A DNA stretch of 64,000 nt from an uncultured Prevotellaceae bacterium (GTDB lineage: Bacteria > Bacteroidota > Bacteroidia > Bacteroidales > Bacteroidaceae), in assembly GCA_947167515.1 (NCBI GenBank), contig CAMVIM010000022.1:1-64000 (forward strand), in the 5' to 3' direction. A program made the position numbers and the translations under genes. Positions 44,452-54,200 of this stretch are shown here, piece after piece. The notes under the pieces were generated by a model. The model was not told the origin of the DNA, did no database searches, and saw nothing but the letters and a program-made list of their open reading frames with translations. How positions within the stretch are numbered: position 1 is the first letter of the stretch; each line of letters opens with the position of its first letter.

Positions 44452-44459
44452 TACCTTTG
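44452..44459 (+). promoter_or_regulatory. -7 box TACCTTTG
   Basis: GCGTACCTTTGCAGCC upstream of the glycyl radical enzyme. Confidence 0.55.
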
Positions 44460-44499
44460 CAGCCTATTGTTGTACAACTTTTATTTTTAGATTAACTAT

Positions 44500-46938
44500 A
44501 TGGCAACGACTATCGCTATGCGAGCACCGCATAGCAAAATGAATTACGCCCTCAAATATCCAGAAAACGAGGGCGGCATGAACGAGCGTGTGAAACGTCT
44601 GCACCAGCAGAGCATCGACACGCCCACCACGCTCACCATTGAGCGTGCGCTGATTGAGACGGCTTTCTACAAGGAGAACTACGGAAAGATGCCTAACTGC
44701 ATCCTTCGTGCCAAGAATTTCTATGAGATATGCAAGAAAAAGACCATCTACATCGGTGAGGATGAACTGATTGTGGGCGAACGCGGCCCTGTGCCCAAGG
44801 CGGTGCCCACCTTCCCCGAACTCACCTGCCACACAGTGGAAGACCTCCACACGCTGGACACCCGTGAGTTGCAACCCTACCACATTTCGCAGGAGGACAT
44901 CGACACCTATGCCCGCGAGGTGATTCCCTATTGGGAGGGTCGCACCCAGCGCGAACGCATCTTCAGCCACGTGAGCAAGGAGTGGGAAGAGGCTTACCAT
45001 GCCGGTGTGTTCACCGAATTCATGGAACAACGTGCTGGCGGTCACACGGCAATGGACGGCAAGATGTACCGACGCGGCCTGCTTGACTGCAAGGCGCTCA
45101 TTGCCCAAACCCTCGCCGAACTCGACTTCATCAACGACCCCGAAGCCACCGACAAGCAGCAGGAACTGCAGGCGATGGACATCAGTTGCGACGCCGCCAT
45201 CCTGTTTGCAGAACGTCATGCAGAGTTGGCTGAGAAGATGGCAAAAGAAGAAAGTGACCCACAGCGCAAGGCAGAACTGTTGAAGATTGCCGACGTGTGC
45301 CGTTGGGTGCCTGCTCATGCACCCAGAGACATGCAGGAGGCCATTCAGATGTATTGGTTTGTCCACCTCGGCACCGTGACCGAACTGAACGGCTGGGACT
45401 GCATGAACCCTGGACACATCGACCAACACCTCTACCCCTTCTACCAGAAAGGACTCGCCGACGGCACGATGACCCGCGAGAAGGCAAAGGAACTGCTGTC
45501 CTGCTTCTGGATTAAGTTCAACAACCAGCCCGCACCTCCAAAGGTGGGCATCACGGCACTGGAATCGGGCACCTACAACGACTTCACCAACATCAACATA
45601 GGCGGCATCGACCGCGAAGGAAAGGACGCGGTGAACGAACTTTCCTACATCATTCTGGAAATCCAGGAGGAACTGCACGAACTGCAGCCCGGACTCTCCA
45701 TCCATGTGAGCAAGGTCACACCCGATGAGTTTGTAATGGCGGGTGCGAAGGTGATTCGACAAGGTCATGGCTATCCTTCTGTCTTCAATCCCGACACCTA
45801 CACGAAAGAACTGGTGCGTCAGGGAAAGACGCAGGAGGATGCCAACGAGGGCGGCTGTTCGGGCTGCATCGAGGTGGGCGCCTTCGGCAAGGAGGCCTAC
45901 ATCCTCACGGGCTATCTGAACACACCGAAGATTCTGGAAATCACACTGAACAACGGCATCGACCCGATGACGGGCAAGAAACTGGGCTTGGAAACCGGCG
46001 ACCCACGCACGTTCACCTCATACGAGGAACTGTATGAAGCCTATCACAAGCAGATGATTTATTTCGTCAACATGAAGTTGGCGGTGAACAACTACATCGA
46101 GCGTATGTTCTCGCTCTATGCACCTGCCACCTTCCTCTCGCTCTTCATCGACGACTGCATCACCCGTGGACGCGACTACTACAGCGGCGGTGCACGATAT
46201 AACACCACCTACATCCAATGCACAGGACTCGGCACCATCACCGACTGCCTCGCCACACTGAAGAAGCATGTGTTTGAAGACAAGAAGTTCACGATGGATG
46301 AACTGCTCAAGGCTGTCAGCGAGAACTTTGAAGGAAATGAGAAGATGCGCCAATTCATCATGAACAGAACTCCGTTCTTCGGCAACGATGACGAATATGC
46401 TGACACGATTGCGGTGAAAGTGTATGACGACCTGGTGGAAGCCATCGAGGGACACCCCAACACCCGTGGCGGCAAGACGCAGCTCAACATGCTCTCGACC
46501 ACCTGCCACAATTACTTCGGCTCGGTCTGCGGTGCATCGGTGAATGGCCGTCTGGCTCACTTCGCCATCAGCGACGGCACCTCCCCCGCTCATGGTGCCG
46601 ACACAAACGGTCCGACAGCGGTCATTAAGTCCTTAGGCAAGCTTGACCAGACCAAGTCGGGCGGCACTCTGCTCAACGTGCGCTTCGTACCGTCGCTCCT
46701 GAAACGTGACGAAGATCTGCGCAAGCTCGTCTCCCTCATCCGTGCCTACTTTGCGATGGGCGGCCACCACATCCAGTTCAACATTGTGGATACGCAGACG
46801 CTGCTCGATGCCCAGAAACAGCCCGATGACTACAAAGACCTTCTTGTCCGCGTGGCTGGCTACTCCGACTACTTCAACGACATGACCGAGCAACTGCAGA
46901 ACGAAATCATTGCAAGAACGGAGAACGAAGAGTTTTAG
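44500..46938 (+). CDS. hypD: glycyl radical enzyme, likely trans-4-hydroxy-L-proline dehydratase
   Basis: Active-site EGGCSGCIEVGAFGKEAYILTGYLNTPKILEITLNNG; C-terminal glycyl loop VRVAGYSDYF; adjacent activase and proline genes. Confidence 0.8.
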   Translation: MATTIAMRAPHSKMNYALKYPENEGGMNERVKRLHQQSIDTPTTLTIERALIETAFYKENYGKMPNCILRAKNFYEICKKKTIYIGEDELIVGERGPVPKAVPTFPELTCHTVEDLHTLDTRELQPYHISQEDIDTYAREVIPYWEGRTQRERIFSHVSKEWEEAYHAGVFTEFMEQRAGGHTAMDGKMYRRGLLDCKALIAQTLAELDFINDPEATDKQQELQAMDISCDAAILFAERHAELAEKMAKEESDPQRKAELLKIADVCRWVPAHAPRDMQEAIQMYWFVHLGTVTELNGWDCMNPGHIDQHLYPFYQKGLADGTMTREKAKELLSCFWIKFNNQPAPPKVGITALESGTYNDFTNINIGGIDREGKDAVNELSYIILEIQEELHELQPGLSIHVSKVTPDEFVMAGAKVIRQGHGYPSVFNPDTYTKELVRQGKTQEDANEGGCSGCIEVGAFGKEAYILTGYLNTPKILEITLNNGIDPMTGKKLGLETGDPRTFTSYEELYEAYHKQMIYFVNMKLAVNNYIERMFSLYAPATFLSLFIDDCITRGRDYYSGGARYNTTYIQCTGLGTITDCLATLKKHVFEDKKFTMDELLKAVSENFEGNEKMRQFIMNRTPFFGNDDEYADTIAVKVYDDLVEAIEGHPNTRGGKTQLNMLSTTCHNYFGSVCGASVNGRLAHFAISDGTSPAHGADTNGPTAVIKSLGKLDQTKSGGTLLNVRFVPSLLKRDEDLRKLVSLIRAYFAMGGHHIQFNIVDTQTLLDAQKQPDDYKDLLVRVAGYSDYFNDMTEQLQNEIIARTENEEF

Positions 46939-46948
46939 AATTAGAATT

Positions 46949-47464
46949 ATGACCAAAGATATTTTCCTTGCTGGCGGTTGCTTTTGGGGCACCGAGCATT
47001 ACTTCAAGCAGATAGAGGGTGTTGTGAACACCGAGGTGGGCTTTGCCAACGGACACACGGCTGACCCCACCTACAAGGAGGTTTATACCGACACGACAGG
47101 CTATGCCGAGACGGTGCGCATCCAGTATGACGACACAGTGGTGGATTTGGAATTCCTGCTCCAGATGTTCTTCAAGGCCATTGACCCCACCAGCCTCAAC
47201 AAGCAGGGACACGATGAGGGCACTCGCTACCGCACGGGGGTGTATTACACCTCCGAAGCCGACCTGCCCATCATCGAGAAAGTCTTTGCCGAAGAGCAGA
47301 AAAGCCTCGATGCACCCATCGCCGTGGAAGTGGAACCGTTGCAGAACTTCTACCCTGCTGACGAGTCGCACCAAGACTATCTCGACAAGAATCCGACAGG
47401 CTACTGCCACTTGCCGCTGGAACTCTTTGAGTTTGCAAAGAAGGCGAAGAAAGGAAAAAACTGA
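46949..47464 (+). CDS. msrA: peptide-methionine (S)-S-oxide reductase
   Basis: IFLAGGCFWGTEHYFKQIEGVVNTEVGFANG. Confidence 0.95.
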   Translation: MTKDIFLAGGCFWGTEHYFKQIEGVVNTEVGFANGHTADPTYKEVYTDTTGYAETVRIQYDDTVVDLEFLLQMFFKAIDPTSLNKQGHDEGTRYRTGVYYTSEADLPIIEKVFAEEQKSLDAPIAVEVEPLQNFYPADESHQDYLDKNPTGYCHLPLELFEFAKKAKKGKN

Positions 47465-47468
47465 GAAC

Positions 47469-48374
47469 ATGGCGCTTATCTTCGACATCAAACGGTTCGC
47501 CATCAACGACGGACCAGGCATTCGCACGACGCTCTTCATGAAGGGGTGCCCGTTGCGTTGTGTGTGGTGCCATAACCCGGAAGGGTTCGAGGAGAGACCT
47601 GTGAAGATGTACACGAAGAAGAAGTGCATCGGATGCCAAAGCTGCGTGGAGGTATGTCCTGAAAAGAATCTGGTGCTCACCCCTGATGGCATCAAGGACT
47701 TGGGGCATTGCACCGCTTGCGGCAAATGTACGGACGAGTGCCCGACATTGGCGCTGGAGATGGCAGGGAAGGAATGGAAGATGGAGGACTTGATGAAAGA
47801 GGTGGAGAAGGAACGACGGGTGATGGAAGAAAGTGGCGGCGGCGTGACAATGTGTGGAGGGGAGCCGCTGATGCATACGGACTATCTATGCGAAGTGCTG
47901 GACGAGCTAGGAATGAGGAAGATACACAGAACCGTTGACACCACGCTGTTTGCCTCCGCTGAGAACGTGAAGCGAGTGGCTGAACGCTGCGAACTTTTCC
48001 TCGTTGACCTGAAGATGATGGACAGCGAGCGCCACAAACGCTACACGAGAGTGCCGAACGAGCTGATTCTGCAAAATATCCAACTGGTGAGCGAGATGGG
48101 ACATCCCTTCTGGATTCGCATACCTCTCATTGTCGGCGTCAATGCCGATGACGAGAATCTGACCGCCTCAGCCAAGTTCCTCGCCTCACTCCCCACCCCA
48201 CCCGAAGTGGTGAACCTGCTGGTCTATCACGATGTCGGCATCGGGAAACACGCTCGATTGGGCACAACGTACAACCCCGAAGCCATCACGATGGAAGCCC
48301 CCTCGGAAGAGGTGCAGCAACACGCACTCGGCATCATGAAAAGATTTGGATTGAACACAAAAATAGGAGGATAA
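47469..48374 (+). CDS. glycyl-radical enzyme activating protein (radical SAM)
   Basis: FAINDGPGIRTTLFMKGCPLRCVWCHNPEG; ferredoxin CIGCQSCVEVCPEKN / CTACGKCTDECP. Confidence 0.92.
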   Translation: MALIFDIKRFAINDGPGIRTTLFMKGCPLRCVWCHNPEGFEERPVKMYTKKKCIGCQSCVEVCPEKNLVLTPDGIKDLGHCTACGKCTDECPTLALEMAGKEWKMEDLMKEVEKERRVMEESGGGVTMCGGEPLMHTDYLCEVLDELGMRKIHRTVDTTLFASAENVKRVAERCELFLVDLKMMDSERHKRYTRVPNELILQNIQLVSEMGHPFWIRIPLIVGVNADDENLTASAKFLASLPTPPEVVNLLVYHDVGIGKHARLGTTYNPEAITMEAPSEEVQQHALGIMKRFGLNTKIGG

Positions 48375-48375
48375 A

Positions 48376-49140
48376 ATGAGAATAACAATCAAGATTGGCA
48401 GCAACGTGTTGACAAGGACTGACGGATCGCTGGATGTGACCCGTATGTCGGCATTAGTTGACCAAATTGCCCTTTTGCGCAGTCAGGGACACGAGATCAT
48501 TCTGGTGTCATCGGGTGCTGTGGCCAGCGGAAGAAGCGAACTGAAACATATCCAGCACGACCTCGACTCGGTGGATCAGCGACAACTCTTCTCGGCGGTG
48601 GGACAGGCGAAACTGATTAACCGCTACTTTGAGCTGTTCCGCGAATACGGCATCCCCGTGGGGCAGGTGCTGACCACGAAAGAGAACTTCTCCGACTTGG
48701 ATCACCGCAAGAATCAGGAGAACTGCATGCGTGTGATGCTGGATAATAAGGTCCTGCCCATCGTGAACGAGAACGACACGGTGTCGGTGACCGAGCTGAT
48801 GTTCACGGACAACGACGAACTTTCGGGTTTGATTGCACAGATGACGCAATCGCAGGTGCTCATCATCTTGAGCAACATCGACGGCATCTATACTGGCGAC
48901 CCAGCCGAACCGGAATCACGACTCATCAGCATTGTGAAACCCGGCAAACGACTGGACGAATACATTCTGGAGAAAAAATCGACGGCTGGACGCGGAGGCA
49001 TGCAGAGCAAGTCGAACGTGGCCACACAAACGGCAGCCGCTGGCATCAGCGTGATTATCGCCAACGGCAAGCGTGACGACATTCTGTTGAAGTTAATGAA
49101 TGACAGGGACAACACGCCCTGCACGGAGTTTTTATGTTAA
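48376..49140 (+). CDS. proB: glutamate 5-kinase (no PUA domain)
   Basis: [62 protein letters not shown]. Confidence 0.93.
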   Translation: MRITIKIGSNVLTRTDGSLDVTRMSALVDQIALLRSQGHEIILVSSGAVASGRSELKHIQHDLDSVDQRQLFSAVGQAKLINRYFELFREYGIPVGQVLTTKENFSDLDHRKNQENCMRVMLDNKVLPIVNENDTVSVTELMFTDNDELSGLIAQMTQSQVLIILSNIDGIYTGDPAEPESRLISIVKPGKRLDEYILEKKSTAGRGGMQSKSNVATQTAAAGISVIIANGKRDDILLKLMNDRDNTPCTEFLC

Positions 49141-49150
49141 AAAGGGAAAT

Positions 49151-50398
49151 ATGTTAGAAGAAATATTCAACCGAACGAAAGAGGCAAGCATCGAGGTTGC
49201 CCTTCTCGACAATGAGACTATTAACCAAGTGCTGCTGGCGGTGGCAGACAAGGCCATCAAAGAGACAGACACCATCTTGGCTGCCAATGCCAAAGACCTC
49301 AGCCGAATGGACAAGGCAAGCCCCATGTATGACCGTCTGAAACTGACCCAAGAGCGCATTGAAGGCATTGCCGGAGACACACGCAATGTGGCTTCACTCC
49401 CCTCTCCGTTAGGCAAGGTGCTGAAACACAACGTACTGCCAAACGGACTGGACTTGAAGCGGGTGAGCGTCCCTTTTGGAGTGATTGGCATCGTGTATGA
49501 AGCACGACCCAACGTCACATTTGATGTCTTCTCCCTATGTCTCAAGGCTGGCAGTGCATGTATTCTAAAAGGTGGGAAGGACGCTGATGACAGCAACCGC
49601 GCCATCGTCAGTCTCATCCAGTCAGTGCTCCGTGAATTTCACATCAACGAAAACGCCATCACCCTCCTACCTGCAACCCACGAAGCTACGGGTGCCTTGC
49701 TGCATGCCAACGGATATGTCGACCTCGTCATTCCGCGTGGAAGCAAACGCCTCATCGACTTTGTGCGTCAGGAGGCTTCGGTACCTGTCATCGAGACTGG
49801 TGCAGGTGTCTGCCATGCCTATTTTGACAAGGACGGCGACCTTGAAAAAGGCACACGCATCATCAACAATGCCAAGACTCGCCGCGTGAGCGTGTGCAAC
49901 GCCCTCGACTGCACCCTCATTCATACTGACCGTTTAGCAGACCTTCCTGCCATCTGCGCTCCCCTCAAGGACAGCAATGTGCTCATTTACGCTGATGAAC
50001 CAGCCCTTGCAGCACTCAACGGTGACTATCCAAACGAGTTGCTAAAACCTTCGACAGAAGAAAGCTACGGCACGGAGTTTCAAGCCTACACGATGGCCAT
50101 CAAAACCGTTGTTTCTGCCGATGAAGCCATCCGCCACATCCGTCGTTTTGGCTCTGGCCACTCCGAGTGCATCATCACCGAAAACCGCGCCACAGCTGAC
50201 CAGTTCATCGCCCAAGTGGATGCCGCATGTGTCTATCATAACGCCCCCACATCCTTCACTGACGGTGCCCAGTTCGGTCTTGGGGCAGAAATTGGCATTT
50301 CCACCCAAAAACTTCATGCGCGCGGCCCCATGGCACTGGAAGAAATCTGCACTTACAAGTGGGTGATAGAAGGAAACGGACAAGTCCGTCCTAAATAA
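49151..50398 (+). CDS. proA: glutamate-5-semialdehyde dehydrogenase
   Basis: [57 protein letters not shown]. Confidence 0.95.
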   Translation: MLEEIFNRTKEASIEVALLDNETINQVLLAVADKAIKETDTILAANAKDLSRMDKASPMYDRLKLTQERIEGIAGDTRNVASLPSPLGKVLKHNVLPNGLDLKRVSVPFGVIGIVYEARPNVTFDVFSLCLKAGSACILKGGKDADDSNRAIVSLIQSVLREFHINENAITLLPATHEATGALLHANGYVDLVIPRGSKRLIDFVRQEASVPVIETGAGVCHAYFDKDGDLEKGTRIINNAKTRRVSVCNALDCTLIHTDRLADLPAICAPLKDSNVLIYADEPALAALNGDYPNELLKPSTEESYGTEFQAYTMAIKTVVSADEAIRHIRRFGSGHSECIITENRATADQFIAQVDAACVYHNAPTSFTDGAQFGLGAEIGISTQKLHARGPMALEEICTYKWVIEGNGQVRPK

Positions 50399-50520
50399 TT
50401 CGCCTTTTCACGAACAAGCATAATCGTTTTCCCTAAAACTGCACCCCCTTGACTACGACATGGTGTACCCTCACTACGGCACATCGCAGTCGAGGGGTAC
50501 GCCATACAGACAAGCATACA

Positions 50521-50556
50521 AAAAAAGCGAGGAGCCTGATTGACTCCTCGCTTTTA
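50521..50556. terminator. bidirectional hairpin terminator
   Basis: AAAAAAGCGAGGAGcctgattgaCTCCTCGCTTTT. Confidence 0.85.
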
Positions 50557-50859
50557 CTCTTTCACTTCCTCAAACTCTATATATGTTCCTTCGTTCTGCC
50601 CAAACATCTTTTCGTTTCTGGGGGTAGCCCCTCCACTCGCCCTGTCCTCTCTATTATATGTACGTGAAGAAGTGCCTGACGATGACGATTTGGCTGACCT
50701 CTGTCGGTCATTCGGTTTCCCCTGCCCCGTGAAAAGCCGATACAAAGCTTTCAAATTGCTAAAACCACCGACCATCTTGCTCATCAGATAGAAACCGATG
50801 AACACAATACCTAACACAAAGAAGAGGAAAACCAAAAAGGCTGTTAAGAATGATGACAT
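50554..50859 (-). CDS. DUF4834-like small membrane protein
   Basis: N-terminal TM, FYLMSKMVGGFSNLKALYRLFTG. Confidence 0.6.
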   Translation of the reverse strand: MSSFLTAFLVFLFFVLGIVFIGFYLMSKMVGGFSNLKALYRLFTGQGKPNDRQRSAKSSSSGTSSRTYNREDRASGGATPRNEKMFGQNEGTYIEFEEVKE

Positions 50860-50898
50860 AGCTATGCAGTCGTTTTTAGTGGAAGGAGACCGTTCTCC

Positions 50899-51651
50899 TT
50901 AATCCTCCTTTCGGGGCAAAAGAGATGCCACTATCGACATGATGACATAAAGTCCGATGCAACCAGCCGCTCCACGGAACAAACCCTGCCAAACTGCACC
51001 TTCAACATCGAAATACCCAGTCAAAGCACCTGTGGCAAGTATCGCAATGGCTAATCCCAAGAAAATGTACTTGATTTTATCCTTCTTCCACGACAGACTC
51101 TTGAAGGCAAACATGGGCACTTCACACACCAGCAACCAACAGAACAAAATCATGAAAAGGAACAAAAAGAGTGCATTGAAATGAGGTCCCGTAAGCCACG
51201 CTTCGCTACTAGAAATCAGCGCCCCCCAAAAGATGGCGTTGGCTGGAGTCGGCATGCCTATAAAGCCCAAATGCTGGCGTTCGTCGATGTTAAACTTCGC
51301 CAAACGGAGAGCCGAGAATGCTGCCATCAGAAAAGCCGTGAAAGGCATCACTTGGAAGAAAAAGTCATTCCCCATCCATGCGGGATAAGCCACATGGTTG
51401 AACAGGGTGAACAACATGGCCGAAGGGGCCACACCAAACGTCACGCAGTCGGCCAGCGAATCGAGTTCCAAACCCAATTTGCCACTCACGCCCAACGCAC
51501 GTGCCGTCATGCCATCAAAGAAATCGAAGAAGGCACCCAGCAAGATAAAAAGAAATGCAACCTGATATCCGTGATGAAACGCACTGAACGTGGCGATGCA
51601 TCCACATATCAAATTGCAGCAAGTAATAATATTAGGAATATGTTTTTTCAT
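50899..51651 (-). CDS. pssA: CDP-diacylglycerol--serine O-phosphatidyltransferase
   Basis: FIPNIITCCNLICGC-type start; GAFFDFFDGMTARALGVSGKLGLELDSLADCVTFGVAP. Confidence 0.93.
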   Translation of the reverse strand: MKKHIPNIITCCNLICGCIATFSAFHHGYQVAFLFILLGAFFDFFDGMTARALGVSGKLGLELDSLADCVTFGVAPSAMLFTLFNHVAYPAWMGNDFFFQVMPFTAFLMAAFSALRLAKFNIDERQHLGFIGMPTPANAIFWGALISSSEAWLTGPHFNALFLFLFMILFCWLLVCEVPMFAFKSLSWKKDKIKYIFLGLAIAILATGALTGYFDVEGAVWQGLFRGAAGCIGLYVIMSIVASLLPRKED

Positions 51652-51682
51652 TTCACAACCTTTATTCTCCCAACCTTAGACC

Positions 51683-52396
51683 TCATTCTTCCTTCAGTCG
51701 AGCAATCAACGTCTCGTTGCCAACAGTGCGCTGCCCCATCTTCACCAGCACCTCCGTACCAAGCGGAAGATACACATCCACACGGCTACCAAACTTGATG
51801 AAACCCATGTGGTCATCAATGTAGCACTCCTCACCCACCTTCGGATAAGTCACAATACGACGAGCCAACGCACCTGCTATCTGGCGAGCCATCACCTCCA
51901 CACCATGCGACGTACGAATGACCACCATCGAGCGTTCGTTCTCCGTACTGGCCTTAGGCAGATATGCCTTCAAGTAGTTGCCTTCCTGATGCGCCACCTT
52001 CACCACGGTTCCCTCACAAGGGATCCAGTTGGCATGCACATTCGTCAAACTCATGAAGATGGAAATCATCAACCGCTTATCATGAAAATACTCATTCTCC
52101 TCCACCTCTTCAATCACCACGATATGCCCATCGGCAGGAGCGACCACCGACCGATTCGTCGGGCCATTAAACATGCGCACAGGACAACGGAAAAAGTTCA
52201 GAAGAATACCATACACAAGCAAAGTCAAAGCAATCACAACGTATGAACCCCAAGACAACGTGCCCTTTGACATCCACGCCAAACTAACAATGACGGCTGC
52301 CAAAAAACCCGTATAGAGCAACGTATGCTTCCCCTCATGATGGAGACGTATCTTATTTCTACGTTTATTATGTATCAGCGGTTTTTCTTTCGACAT
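51683..52396 (-). CDS. psd: phosphatidylserine decarboxylase family protein
   Basis: [63 protein letters not shown]. Confidence 0.93.
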   Translation of the reverse strand: MSKEKPLIHNKRRNKIRLHHEGKHTLLYTGFLAAVIVSLAWMSKGTLSWGSYVVIALTLLVYGILLNFFRCPVRMFNGPTNRSVVAPADGHIVVIEEVEENEYFHDKRLMISIFMSLTNVHANWIPCEGTVVKVAHQEGNYLKAYLPKASTENERSMVVIRTSHGVEVMARQIAGALARRIVTYPKVGEECYIDDHMGFIKFGSRVDVYLPLGTEVLVKMGQRTVGNETLIARLKEE

Positions 52397-52529
52397 GAAT
52401 CTAAAAAGTCAGACCTTCAATTTGTCTATCACGGATGCAAAGGTAGAGATATTTCACTAAAATGGCAAACAAAACCCAACTTTTCCTCATTTTTTTTCAA
52501 AACTTTTTGGGAAATCCAAAATAAAGCCA

Positions 52530-52537
52530 TAACTTTG
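52530..52537 (+). promoter_or_regulatory. -7 box TAACTTTG of the tRNA operon
   Basis: TAACTTTG with upstream TTTTTGG about 20 bp away. Confidence 0.6.
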
Positions 52538-52658
52538 CACCCGCATTCGGCAAAAGGTATTCTCCCCTACAAATAAGGCAACAGCCCTAAAACAAAGGAA
52601 GATGCTACACCTCAAGCAATGGAGGCAGCAACCCAACCCCGAACGCTTCAATGAGGAT

Positions 52659-52729
52659 TGTGCTATGGTGTAATGGTAACACTACAGGTTTTGGTTCTGT
52701 CATTCCAGGTTCGAATCCTGGTAGCACAA
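52659..52729 (+). tRNA. tRNA-Gln (anticodon TTG)
   Basis: Cloverleaf: TGTGCTA/TAGCACA acceptor; anticodon loop TTTTGGT; T-arm CCAGGTTCGAATCCTGG. Confidence 0.95.
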
Positions 52730-52789
52730 CTCCAAGGAAAAGACATCCCAGGTTCACCCCAACCAAAGATGTCATTTTTTCTCCTTATC

Positions 52790-52863
52790 GGACTTGTAGC
52801 TCAGTTGGTTAGAGCAACAGACTCATAATCTGGAGGTCCCAGGTTCAAGCCCTGGCTGGTCCA
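52790..52863 (+). tRNA. tRNA-Met (anticodon CAT)
   Basis: GGACTTGTAGCTCAGTTGGTTAGAGC; anticodon loop CTCATAA; T-arm CCAGGTTCAAGCCCTGG. Confidence 0.9.
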
Positions 52864-52912
52864 CATTGGAAATCAAGGAGTTACATCAAAAATGTAGCTC
52901 CTTTTTCTTTGT

Positions 52913-53022
52913 TTTGCGAACAATTTGCGAACAAAATTGCATTTCGCGAACACCAATATAATCTTTCTGCAATAATTGATTCACTCATTTTGTTCGCAAA
53001 TCTCATTATTTTTGTTCGCAAA
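52913..53022. repeat. TTTGCGAACAA repeats, direct and inverted
   Basis: TTTGCGAACAA at 52913 and 52924, degenerate copy near 52943; TTGTTCGCAAA at 52990 and 53012. Confidence 0.85.
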
Positions 53023-53116
53023 CCATTTTTGGGCATATTATTCAGTAATATCAGTAATACTAGAAAGTTACTTTTGAATAATGACGAACATACTCTGTAC
53101 TTGTAACACTGCTTGC

Positions 53117-54010
53117 TTATAACTTAAATATTCTACAATTCTGCAACCCAGTATGAGCAATGAAGTCTGTTATTCGTTTTTCATCATTTTTGGTGTGATA
53201 TGATATTGTCCATGGGACATTCGTTCCTGTCTGCTGCACAACTTCTATCATATATGGGTAATCTACTGGACAGAAAGAATGACCAATAACAACCACTTTA
53301 GTAATATCACCAAGTGAATTGAAGAAGGCTTGGTTGTCCTTTATTATGCCATCGGTATCTTTTACCAATTCATTCATCCATGCTATAACTTTGCTCCATG
53401 TATCTTGCTTGAAGACAAGTTCTGTTTCGTCCTCATATGCATCGTTGGGGTCGCGTGGCTGATTGTGACCAATGATATAGTTATCATGTTTCAGCCTTGA
53501 TCCGTGGATATGGAGGATATTCTTTTGAGGTATGTTATAGACTTTTTCCAAGGTCTCAGTGTAGTTAAAGGTCAGATAGCGACTTTCAGCTGGCAAATCA
53601 AACTTTGCCTTTGCCTCGTTCGCGTCAATACTTTCCACCCATTGATTGAACGTCTCTAAGAATTCATCCAAGATTGGCTTAAACAACCAATCGGGGCCAT
53701 CTTCAATGGCTGCCACTGAGCGAGTCGGGTGATCATAGTCAATACCTTCGTCAGGACTACACCAGTCCACTATATCTTCTTCGTCATATTCCCCCAGGGC
53801 TCTCTCTATGTCCCCCCAAAAGTCCCTATAGTTACTAAAGAAAGTCTCCATCATCTGTTCAAGGCGGTTATGGCCCTGCTGTCGCACCCACTCCGCAAAA
53901 TCGCTATACTGCGACTTTATTTCATGTGTTATATCAAACCCGTTGCCAATAATGAAAAGCGTATGCTTGTTCTCCACATCGATTGCTGGAAATAGTGATT
54001 TCTGGTTCAT
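53117..54010 (-). CDS. AbiH-family abortive infection protein
   Basis: LFIIGNGFDITHEIKSQYSDFAEWV; LTFNYTETLEKVYNIPQKNILHIHG; VVIGHSFCPVDYPYM. Confidence 0.85.
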   Translation of the reverse strand: MNQKSLFPAIDVENKHTLFIIGNGFDITHEIKSQYSDFAEWVRQQGHNRLEQMMETFFSNYRDFWGDIERALGEYDEEDIVDWCSPDEGIDYDHPTRSVAAIEDGPDWLFKPILDEFLETFNQWVESIDANEAKAKFDLPAESRYLTFNYTETLEKVYNIPQKNILHIHGSRLKHDNYIIGHNQPRDPNDAYEDETELVFKQDTWSKVIAWMNELVKDTDGIIKDNQAFFNSLGDITKVVVIGHSFCPVDYPYMIEVVQQTGTNVPWTISYHTKNDEKRITDFIAHTGLQNCRIFKL

Positions 54011-54200
54011 CTTACATGGCTTTTTACTTCAATTTAGACGGCTCATAACACAAGCAACTCAAATGTGAGAACTTTGCAGTATAAATGGAATAACCTATTA
54101 CAAACAGTTTCTAGGCAATTGTGCATTATAGCAATATGTCCATCAATACCAATATTTTCAAGAAACTTAATTGTATCCATTATTGTCAACTTTATTGTAA

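Noticed and set aside
44464-45768. 434-aa minus-strand ORF opposite the glycyl radical enzyme
   Set aside because: Antisense shadow of a conserved enzyme in GC-rich coding sequence.
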